64,000 nt of DNA, taken from assembly GCF_014633365.1 (NCBI RefSeq), contig NC_068349.1, forward strand, positions 15,266,753-15,330,752, read 5' to 3'. Positions 48,601 through 59,744 of this stretch are shown here, piece after piece (the first letter of the stretch is position 1; each line of letters opens with the position of its first letter). Source of the stretch: Diospyros lotus (taxonomy: Eukaryota; Streptophyta; Magnoliopsida; Ericales; Ebenaceae). The notes below the pieces were generated by a model. It saw only the letters and a program-made list of their open reading frames with translations. It did no database searches and was not told where the DNA came from. The position numbers and the translations under genes are program-made.

Positions 48601-51600
48601 GTAAATGTCCACATTTTCTTTAATTTATAGACATTTACTTAAACTAAAGAAATGTAAATATGTTGTTGTAGTGGCCCACTACCGGATAGTCCCGCTAGCA
48701 TAGGATATCCGAAAGGAGGTCATCACAAGTGTGATATAGAACAATAACATACAATACCATAATACTATCCTTAGATAAACTCAGCGGAAGCTAACATAAA
48801 GGTTTACAACATCTTAGACCATAGTCTAAACAAAATGAAATACAAGGGCACTAACAAATTTTACAACATAAAATTTCCTCACACTTGCCCTCATCACAAA
48901 TGCTAACATAGACCATCTAATTTGGAAGGTCTCTGTACACTTCTAACCCTGGGCTTTAGCCCCACTGGGCTCGCCCTCAACCACTGCTCTACTTGTACCT
49001 GGAATGACATGAGAGTAAACAAGGTGAGCCACAAGGCTCAGCAAGTGTATTTATAAAACATGGAGATATAGAATCAAAGGCAAGGATAATCAAGATAGAA
49101 TAAACAACTCTATGAGAAGATATTAGTATAACGCGACTCATAAGTTCTCCATTTACATTAATTTCCCATGCCGTGATTATTACATATATTATGTACTCGT
49201 TCCCATGCTCATGCATATGCACCAATAGTAGGGAATTTTTTCGCATATTTCTCAAGGCTCTCACGGCCAATATATATATATATATATCCATTCATGAATA
49301 TATATGCATCATGAAAATACATCAACAAATGATAACAATTTGAGCCACGCCTTCTGGGTTGATGGCCACCTCACCCGCGTCAAGCGCTCATAGGATATCC
49401 TTTCTGATCCACGGACTTAGCCGTCGCGCAAAATAATAGGTGCGCAAATCAGTATAATCATGCATCACATATGCATATCCCCATTTCATGTCAATCCTCA
49501 ATGATTAAGAAAAATCTCAAATCATGCTTAACATGCACAATTACATAAATTAAAGTGTGCACTATCTTATGATCACAGGGTAAATTTTAATACATTTATT
49601 TACTCATACTTATAGAAATGCCCAAACCAATATTTACGGTATATTTTTACCCCAATAATAATCGCAAGGAATCAAAATTTATACATGCAAGAAACACTAA
49701 ATCTTGCATGACACTAGACCCTAATGAATAAATGTCATTCCTTAAGAAATGTAGGGTGACACAAAACCCTATTTAGATTTTTGCAATGTTCAACAAGAAA
49801 ACGAATTAATATTACAAGATTTATCGAAATAAGGAATATAAAACCCTTTTATCCAACTATGAGGGTTATCAAGAATAATTCAAAAAATAATGGAAGAACT
49901 ATACAAAAATCATAATTTTAAACGTATGAAGGATAGACTACATAGGAAGAGTTGAATAACAACATATTTTAGAAATTTCCAGATTTCAAGCATATTTTCA
50001 AAAATCCAATCCGGGCTCAATATTTGGTCAAATACCACAAACGATATACCAAATCAAATCCTAATGAGTCTAGTTTCTGGAACATCAACTGGATTTGAAA
50101 TCGGAAATAACCACAAGGAGATATTCCACAAAAACCGAAACAAGGCAGAATTTGTAACAGTAATTTACAGAATTCTACATAGAATTCAACAAGGTTGTTA
50201 TGGGTACAAATCATAACCAAAAATTTCAAATCTTATACCAAATCGAAACCCATGATGTCTATTTTATAGAAAAATAAATGGATCACAATTTGGATATAAC
50301 CACAGAGCATTATACCCCAAAAACCGAAGCAAGAACAGATTATTCAAAAACAGAGCAGAAAATTTCCAGATTCTGGGCAAGAATTTACAAGGATACTGTA
50401 GGCTCAAAACACAGCCAAAAATTCTAAAAAATTTACCAAATGAAGATTATCAAGTCTAGTTTACACAAAAATAAACGGATCTTGAATCGGATATAACCAC
50501 AGAGAGTTAAACCCTAAAGAGTACAACAAGGTCAGTTTACTCGAAAGCAGTAAAATTTTCAGATCTTAGCAGGGATTTACAAGGCTATAACACGATCAAA
50601 TCTTAGTCAAAAATTTCGATTCTTGTATCTAAAATGAAGCTTAAGATGTCTAGTTTACAACCCAATAAACGCATCTCAATTTGGATATAAACACAAGGAG
50701 TTATAGACCAAAGAACATAACATGGTCAGTGAATCCGAGAATAAGAATTTAAGAGCAACAACTTAAAAATGAAGGAAACAAGCCTTCTAAGATGGAAACA
50801 AGGTTGAAGAACTTGCATTAAAAGATAAACAAGAGAAGAAAAACTTACACAATCATAAGGAGAAGAAGAAAAAGAAGAAGATCTTGCGTATGAAACAAGA
50901 AGGAAGGGAACTTGCCTTAGATGGTTGCAAAATCCAAAGAGATGAAGACATCCTTCAAATTGGAAATTCTCCACTTGAAGCTCTAATGAAGAAGAACAAT
51001 GGAGGAAGAAGAGACAATCGGGAGAGGGAGAAGAAGAAGGGAACAAGAAAGTAAGAAGAAAGAAAAGGAGGGAAAAATGTGGGAAACTTGTCTCCCAACT
51101 CCTTCCAATCCATCTCCCTTTTAATTTTTCCTAATTTGCCCCTCGTACTAATACACACAATTCACATATCTCTTACCCATTTTGGTCATTTTACCATTCT
51201 CTTAATCTTTTTTTCTTTTTAATTAAGATACCATTCTCTATGCCCATGGCCCAAGCCTAAGTCAAAATATATAGCCCAAGCCCAAGTCAAAATATATGGC
51301 CCAATCCAATTAAGGCCCAATGGACTTTTCTTGAGATTTGGGTTCAACCCAATTCATTTACACTTAAGATTTAATTATTTATCAATGGTCTAATTCAAAT
51401 AAGGCCCAAACCCATTTAGCCCACAACTTTGAGACTTTTTCACACCAAATATTATTTTCATTAATTTACCCCCATTACCAACTCATATAATATTCTTAAC
51501 AATTAATTAATAAAGGCAACAACTCTAATGTGAAAACTAAAATATCCATAACACCTAGACCCACTAACGGGTCGTTACAGTTGTAATGTATTCATGCTAG

Positions 51601-52762
51601 ATTGTATCTTCAGTCAACAAAGCCTCTTCAATCTGTCGACTAAGTGTTTCATCTGTTGACTATATGCCTTGCATCTGTCGACTAAATTCTTACATCTGCC
51701 AACTAAGTTCTTTTTTTTTTTGTCGACTAAGCTATTGTTCTACCTTGCTTTTGTCGACTAAATTTCTTAATCTGTCGACTATCTATTAGTTCTGTTAACT
51801 AATGCTTCATTTTGTCGACTATCGGAGTATAAAAATTAGTTATGTCAACTATCTCCTTTCTTCTGTTGACAAACAGAGTGCAAGTTGTTGATTCTGTCGA
51901 CTAAGTTTAGTTTATGTCGACTAACAGTGTGATGGTTTTGTTGGAAATCATTCTAAGCCTTACTTTGTCGATTAACTTTTTTAGTTATCTATTAATAGAA
52001 TCAATAAATTGATTCTATCAACATAATGATTTAATCTGTCAACTAAGTCTTGTATTAATGTTTAAATCTATCGACTAACTCGTTTATTTTGTCGACAGTT
52101 TGTTTCGCAGAAAGCTTCCAACGGCTAGTTTTTCAAATTCTAACGATCACAAACGGCTAGTTTTCTCTTAGATCTTTTGAGATGCCTATAAATACAACTC
52201 AAGGGTGATCAGGAAGAGGCTAATGGATGGAAATAAAATGATTTGAGCTTACATCTTATACACGTTTCTATTTACATTGACTATGCTTCATTTTTCTCTC
52301 TTCGAGATTTTGATTTTAATTTGTATCAATTCATTCAAACCTTGTTTGTATTTTGAGAGACATTGTAACTAAGACATTTATCTCTTAAATCCTCTCTTTA
52401 TTGTACACTTATTGTATTTCCTAGCTTTGGAAGCTAGAGGGCCTACTTGTCTAAGTAGGAGATTTGTATTTTTCCTATTTTGTTGCTAAAGGGTCTATCC
52501 AGAGTGATAAGAGGATTTTTAGTAGATTATTTGTAAAATCCTTAGTGAGGAGTTAAGGTTGTGGATTAGGCTTGGTTTAAGATGAACCACTATAAATCCT
52601 TTGTGTTATTCTCTTACTTGTGTTATTTGATTTGTTTATCATTCCTAGCATTTCATTATCCTTACTTGCATTAAATTTTTATTTTTCATCAAAAGGATTT
52701 CAAGTTTCAAATAATATTTTATTTTACCTAATTTACCCCCCTCTTGAGTGTGTGCCATAACA
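48601..52762 (+). mobile_element. GTCGAC-family copia LTR, 5'-truncated, split by a gypsy solo LTR
   Basis: 48601-48666 and 51585-52762 join through GTAAATATGTTGT to match the interior and 3' end of the solo LTR at 39811. It has many GTCGACTAA/TAT motifs (51610-52100), an MSA motif (52117-52127), a TATA box (CTATAAATAC, about 52188) and the CACCCCCCTCTTG-like end (about 52735). Roughly 500 bp of the 5' end are missing. Confidence 0.8.
48667..51579 (-). mobile_element. Gypsy-type solo LTR, 2.9 kb
   Basis: TGTAGTGGCCCACTACCGG...CGGGTCGTTACA, duplication GTTGT at 48662-48666 and 51580-51584. It is a sister copy of 16656-19362. A perfect leader hairpin TGAGCC-ACAA-GGCTCA lies at 49025-49040. Inside, 50010-50720 contains several copies of a roughly 130 bp degenerate unit recognisable by GGATATAACCACA, so the LTR has grown by internal duplication. 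Confidence 0.88.
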
Positions 52763-52774
52763 TTTCAAATCTAT

Positions 52775-52897
52775 CATGGTTTTAGCGACACTAGTTTTAG
52801 TGATGGATTTTTTCCATCACTAAATTTGTTAACAACGGAATTTCTTGTTTTAGCGATGAATTCTCCTGTCACTAAATTACCAATTTTTTATAGTGAA
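52775..52897. mobile_element. CACTA relic
   Basis: Repeated TTAGCGAC / TTAGTGATGG...CCATCACTAAAT hairpin units ending in CCAATTTTTTATAGTG, which resembles the right terminus of the CACTA element at 63096-63111. The other end is lost. Confidence 0.5.
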
Positions 52898-54510
52898 AAG
52901 GCTTTTATATTAAGCCAATTTTTAAAAATATTTTCTTGAGAGCATTTCATTATGTTTGAGTTACACAAAACATATTTTTGTTGTTTTAGCTATTTTATAC
53001 AAACATATTTTATATAAGTATATATAAGTTTGAAATTCTTCAATTTAAGAAAAATACGTTCATAACCTTCAAAACACTTTGATCAATCATGCTCGACTTA
53101 TACAAAATATATTTTAACTAATTTTGAAAGATATAAATATGTATGAGCATGAAGTTTTTCAATTTAAGAAAGGTATAAAATGTTTTGGAAATTATTAATA
53201 GAAATGTTTTGAAAATTATCAATAGAAATGTTTTGGAAATTATTAATAAACCAAAATTTTATTGAAAATATATTTTTCAATATTATTTTCTCCATAAATG
53301 AAAATATAATTTCTTAACAATAAGTTTTCTTGAATGAATTAATAAATATTATTTAATGTTGTTAAAAAAAAAAGTGCCAATTGTAAGACAAATAGAACAT
53401 TCAATTTGAATTCTACCATTTGAGTTAACATTCAATGTAGGAAATTTATAAATAGAAAATAAAGCAGCTTGAAAAGGGTTACCTGAACTACTTGCGCGAT
53501 ATATACTAACTTCTAAGAGCTCCAAGAAATTCTCCCACAATCTATTCCTACTTCTTACATGCTTATCTAAAATCATTATGTGAGAATCCTTAGAGTGTAA
53601 TTCATTCAAAAATTTTGTAACTCTCTTGTTAAAAGAAAAGCATCTATGCTTACTGTTCTATTCATTTTTCTCTTGAAAATTCTTTTCACAATCTTTTTGT
53701 GAACTTGTAAGAGGTTATATCTTAATCTTTAAAAGATAGTGGTTGTGGCTTAGCCTACTTGGACAGCCAAATTGTAAAAATTATATCTTATCCCGTGAAA
53801 AGATTATAATTGTGGCTGAGCCCATTTGTAAAAATTAGTAGTTGAGCTTACAAAAACTACAAAATAATATAATGCACCAGTGGCTGTAATTGCAAAATCC
53901 CTAGTCGTGGATCAATATAGTGGATTAAACCGTTGAGATTGAACCACTATATATATATATATATATTGTATTCTGCTTTCTTTATTTCATTTATAGCATT
54001 CTTACTTTGATTTATTTTATCCAAGTTTATTTTTCAAGAATGGTGAAAAAACTTAATTCACCCATCTCTTAAGCTAATTAGTGTATCATTATTGTTTCTC
54101 ATCTCACTTAGTCTTAAGTTATCACATGCACGATCTCATCTTTTGCAGCAATTTAATTTAGAGATGCAAAATTTGAGACATACAAGCCACCTTGTATCAT
54201 CAACATAGTTATTCTTGTTGCTTTTATCACTTTGTCAATCAGCTGAAAGCATTTAAATATTTCAATTTAGTGAACTGAATGAATCTTGTAGTCGAACTAT
54301 GTAGATCTAAACTATTCAACTGAAACAAGAATTCACTCAATTGAATTTCCTATTTTTCAAAATTCGAAATTAACTCCACGAGTCACCCAAGCTTGTTTGG
54401 TTAATTGATGAAATCTTTCTAATTTTGTGATTCAAACGGTCAAATTAACTGTCAAGTAGGTTCTGTTTTTCTTTTTATTGGATGAGTATGAAAAACGAGA
54501 TAGTAAAACA
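52898..54510. other. No gene seen; old copia LTR relic at about 53640-54110
   Basis: 53640-54110 contains AGTGGATTAAACCGTTGAGATTGAACCACT-like sequence and TTCACCCATCTCTTAAG, eroded versions of motifs in the GTCGAC-family copia LTRs. A minus-strand open frame at 53349-53609 (86 codons) gave no recognisable domain; I do not call it a gene. Confidence 0.4.
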
Positions 54511-54664
54511 CAGGGGCGGATCCAGCATTGTAGAGTAGGGTGGGTTAAATTGAATTTGGGCTAGATTTTACTTTAAATTTTTTTTTTTTTTTTTTTTTTT
54601 GGGGGGGGGGGGGGTTTGCCTTGGGTTTCAGCCTAGACCAAGCTCACATTTAGATCCATCCCTG
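54511..54664. mobile_element. hAT-type MITE, 154 bp
   Basis: Terminal repeats CAGGGGCGGATCCA and (reverse complement of the right end) CAGGGATGGATCTA, flanked by a perfect 8 bp target duplication GTAAAACA (54503-54510 and 54665-54672), diagnostic of hAT elements. The centre is a T23 run followed by G14 (54578-54614). Confidence 0.9.
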
Positions 54665-54672
54665 GTAAAACA

Positions 54673-57600
54673 TGAAAACAAATAGTAATTTGTTGAACAC
54701 CTTTTGGAAAACCTTAAATCCTGTTCTTTTTGTTGTTTTCATATTATTTTTATTTTTTAATTTTTGAAAATAATAAAAACGTGTTTATTTTCATATTTTT
54801 AAAAACACATTTTCGAAAACAAAGAAAAATTTTATAAGAAAAATTCGAAACAAAAAAAAATTATTTTAGCTATTTTCATCACAAATACACTTAAAATTTT
54901 TAAAATACGAAAAACACTATAAAAAAAATGCATTTTCAACAATCTCAAAATAGACACTCAAAATATAAAATTAAAAAATAAATTTAAAAGTCAAAACTAA
55001 AAACTAAAATATATAAAAAAAAAAAAACCCTTAATTGTATTGTCAAGACTATTGTTCATATCAACATTTTTTGGGCTCATACTGAAGCTCACTTAAGTTC
55101 AATTCTCATTTATCCCCACAAGCTCAACCTCAATTTTGGATCACGACCTCAACTATTTGAATTTAAAATAATATAAAAATATTCATAATTAGTAAATATA
55201 GACATAAGATTTTTTGTTAATTTATTAAAATAAATATAGTTGAACACCAACTTACATTTCCACTCAGAGCCTTGCTTAATCCAAAATTTATTTATTCTAT
55301 TTCCAGTACAAGCTTAGCCAAAGCTCGTGTTTTACCTCATCAAGTCGATCTTTTTCTGTAATTGAAGGATTGTTTCAAATAGAGAAAAAGATGGATCCTT
55401 CAAGTAAAACAAAAAAAAACAAAAAAAAAAGGCAAACTTGATAAATGTTGTATGGAATTTCAAGTTAATTTGTACTTTTTAACCTTGCATTCAAATAATA
55501 AACACATGGTACTTTCAAGACTAAGAATTATATCTCCCACTCTCATTGAACACAATGTTCTTACAGACTTAACGTTCATAGGAATTATATCATGATCATT
55601 ATTATTAGAGTAAAACACATCTATGTCTTTTGAGATAAGGCTAAATTTAAAGGGCCTTCTTATTATTTTTAAAAAATTATAAGGATTCTCGTGAGATTAA
55701 AAAAACTAAATAATTTGATGTTAATAAACAGCCCTTAATTTTTTTTCTAAAGTATCCAAAATGCCCTTGGCCACTCATTTATTTCTCCCAACCTCGATCT
55801 GTCTCTTTTCACTTTCTCCCTATTCTCTCTTCCTTTTTCACAAACCCACCCCGGCCCCCCTCTCCTTCTCCTCCTTTACTAACACTAGTGATGGTTAGAT
55901 TCTCTCTTTGTCTCTCTTTAGATTCATTGTGAAAACTCCCTCACCCTTATTATATCTTTCTTTTTTTTCTTTCCGTTTTCACCATCATTAAACAAATCCT
56001 AGTGATTGCTAGGTTGCTAGGGTCCATGAATGAACCCTAACAATCACTAGGGGTTCGCAAACGAACCCAATACGAGTCATCAAATGTTTTTTTCTTTTTC
56101 TTTCAAGTTTCTCTGAAATGAGTGAGAAGAAAGAGAAAGAGAGAAGGGATACAGAAAAATGAGAGGACAAAATGCAAGAGTAAAATTATTACTTTAATAT
56201 TTGTATACACTTTATTTTCAACTCCCAAACATTCATTATTAGTTGGTAATAAACAATAGTGCTTTGAAACATTTCGTCAATTAATAAAGTTGTTTTGAGT
56301 TTGAAAGCAAAGGGTGCATTTACTACATATTAACCATGAAATATTTCATGGTTACGCCCCTGCCATGAAACTTAAGTCTATATATATATGTGTGAGTAAT
56401 GTTAGCAAGTGTCAACTTAAAGGTATTTGTTTATAACGGAGATATAAATGTATCTTCTTTTTTGATAATATGTATTTATTAAATTTACACTATTTATAGT
56501 ATTTAAAAAGTCCTATTGGTTAATATATCGGAGTTTTGAAAATATTTCAGCAACCAATAATGGTGCTTGGAGATTGAAAATAATTTATATTTATATTATT
56601 ATATAAGCAAACATCAAAATTTTGGTGTTAAAAAACTCTTTCAATAAAGTGTTTTTCCAAAATATTCTTTATGTATCTTGCTTAAGAAACAAAAAGTAAG
56701 ATGTTAACAAAATTTGAACTTATAGTTTTTACAATTAATTTGTAAACAATTTTATTTTAAAATTTTACTTAAAAAGAGAAAGAATTAAACAATAACTGTT
56801 AAATGTCACTTAATAAATATTTATTTAATTTTTTATTTTTTTATTTATACATAAATAATTTACCTCTAATATATAATAAATTTATCTTATTTTTAAATAA
56901 TTCACATTTAAATCTTCTCCACGACTGTCAAGAGAAATTGTCAAAATTACCGTGTGTGTATATATATAATATATTAATCTAAATTGCGTGGAACTGGAAA
57001 TGGGAACTGATACGATATGAGAAGAAAATGAAAAAATATCATTTTAAAAAAAAATAAGAAACTGAAACGGGTAAATAAAAAAAATATAAAAGATTTTTTG
57101 TAAATATAATTTTTAATATAAAAAATAGTTATCTAATCTAAAAATAAACATAAATTCTATAATGCATTCAAACAAATTCTGAAAATAAATTCTAGAAAAA
57201 ATTAAAAATTTTAAGTTAGAGATAAAAAAAACTTTCATTTCTATTCGTGGATTAATATTTTTTTAATATTACGAAATAACCAAAAAAGTTTCTGAAATTG
57301 CAAAAGTGGCTCGAAAACGTTTCTTGGTACTTTGAAAATGAAAACGTTTTGGAAATACCGAAATAGCATATTCAAAAAATTTCCGTGCATCATAGATATT
57401 AATTGATACTTTCAAACTTATGCCCAAAAATCCATCAATAAATGTCAATTTTTACTGACAAAATAGCGGTGTGTAAATTTTTTAATCTTTTGCGACAGAT
57501 TGTTTTCAACCTTTAGCAAACGATAACCTTCCTACACAAAGTTTTATACCGACGCACCAAATTCATTGGTATAAGTCAATTTTTACCGACACAAATCCGT

Positions 57601-59497
57601 TGTCAAATCAATGAACTTTATCATTCCCAAGCGAAACCTAAGTAGCTATTTAATTAAGACCCAGTATTATATATATATATATATATGTGCAGTGCTCATG
57701 AGATATTCTTGGAAACCCATAAAGCGGGATGAACTTTTCTTCCAGACAACTACTGTTGAAATGAAGCCAACAGTCTTGGTTGAATGATTATTGGTTGAAA
57801 TTAAAGGGAAAGACATCATGGGTACCGAACCCATGAGAGCATAATTGTCTTAGTAACTTGGGAGACATGTATGGTGGACCACCATTCAAACAAACTTCCT
57901 CATGGAGAGTAAGCCAGATATAGATAGTGCTTTCACAATACCCAAAACGGATATTCAAAGTGTCGTGTCAGCCACATTGGATGCTTGAGCTTGTCCCCTC
58001 TTCTTTTTAAGTGCTTTAAAAACCAAACCATCCAAGTTAAATGCACCTCTGTACATCTTGCTAACTAATTAATCGTATTACTGAAACCAACCATATTTAT
58101 TGGTTGAGTTTATGAGGTGTAAAAGTAAAATGATACTCTTATTGATGCGTAGTAAAAAGTATGATCGATTTGTTAAATGATTTCTGTATAGTAATTATGA
58201 GTTTAACCAGAAGCTTCACCGGCATGTATAAACTGACCTCCAAATGTCATGTTAAAATTGACTTAAACTTCTATGTGGAGTATTCTCTCAAATTGGCCTT
58301 ATCACTATACCGAGAAACAAAACAAATGAATAAAAATAAGATATAAATAAATGTTAATACTAACTCTACATAAAAAATGCTACTAAAGTGAGAAAGTATG
58401 ATTTGTTTTGGTCAGCATTTTTTTTTTTTTTTTGTTAGGTAAAAGGGCAGTTAGTATTTTTTTAAAGTATGCATGATTGTTTATAAAAAAAAAAAAAAAA
58501 AAAAACATTCCATCGCTTTCAACTTGATATATTTATTCACAAAATGACATTAATTTATATATAGATAGATAATATATAAACAATCAATCGACATATTTAA
58601 AACAAAAATATTAAAAATTATTGGCCTTGTTGAGTCTTTTCATCAACTGTCAACTGTTCCAATATTCCAAGCATTGTTTAAAGAATCATTTCATATAAAA
58701 ATTCTATAAAAACTCTTGATTTATATAATACCACATACACATTGACCAGTTTTGCATCTAGTAATATACAATGTACATTTTTGTTTGATTGGACATGGTA
58801 TGATCTTTTCATCTTTCTTTATAGACAATTCTCTATTGTTTATATAACCTATCTATTATTCTTGCATACCCCTTCTGGAAAAGTAGACGCGAGATTCGGG
58901 ATTTTGGCTTTTTAAATTTAAAAGACACGCAATTGGCTATCAATTTTTTATAACACAATGCGTGTATAATTAATTAACATACACTTGTGTATATAAAATC
59001 CATAACTTTGTGCCCAAAGATTTCTTTTTCCCATTAGCCCTATACAAATCGAGTAAACGATGTCACACATGACGTTTGTGCCTTCAATTTTAAATTTATT
59101 TTTAGAAATTCGCGACATGTGTATATATGCATATATAACATTACTTTAAAGTTAGCTGTTATTTTTTTTTTCTTTTCCTTTCTTTTTAAGTTATCAATAA
59201 CAAGTTAACAGCAATACCACAAGTTCTATATATTTTATATGGTTTCTGTTTTGCGGTTGGCTACGCAGCTGTCTTTTGCACGTAATGGCAACCGTCCGAT
59301 GAAGATCACTGGTTTCGTTCGTCATCATGATTGCGCTTGTTTTTGTGTTATGAACTGTTGTTATGCCTTCGATGTTAGTGTTATGTTTTCTTTATTTAGT
59401 CCCTTAGTAGAATTTGGTCTTTTGGGGCATCCTTTTATGTAGTTTAGGTTTGTGTTATTGGGTTGTCTCAATTTGTTTGTTATTCGGAATCTCTAGT
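54673..59497. other. No gene seen in 4.8 kb of AT-rich sequence
   Basis: Many A and T homopolymers, (TA)n runs (about 57669) and no reading frame above 70 codons with recognisable content. 57700-57990 is less AT-rich and looks transcribed-gene-like in composition, but no frame or domain supports it. Confidence 0.5.
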
Positions 59498-59744
59498 TGT
59501 TGTTATTGGAATATAATAATCAAAATTTATTTCTATTAGGGAAGCATCAGAAGTGGCTCGGCAAAGCCCGATGAGGAGATAGGGTGAGGTTTGTACCGAT
59601 GAGCAATGTCGGTGGTCGTCTGAGGCTGCTCGGGAGGAATAACTCGATCCACTATCGGGAGAATAGTGATGCTTGTGGAGCGAAGCTCTATCCATTGCTC
59701 GACAGAGTAATTATGGAGCGCGCCCATAAGGTTCCTTGAAGAGG

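Noticed and set aside
53349..53609. 86-codon minus-strand frame
   Set aside because: No recognisable domain, no start context or neighbours; left as unexplained sequence.
57700..57990. Less AT-rich stretch that looks gene-like
   Set aside because: No frame longer than about 60 codons and no splice-consistent structure could be built.
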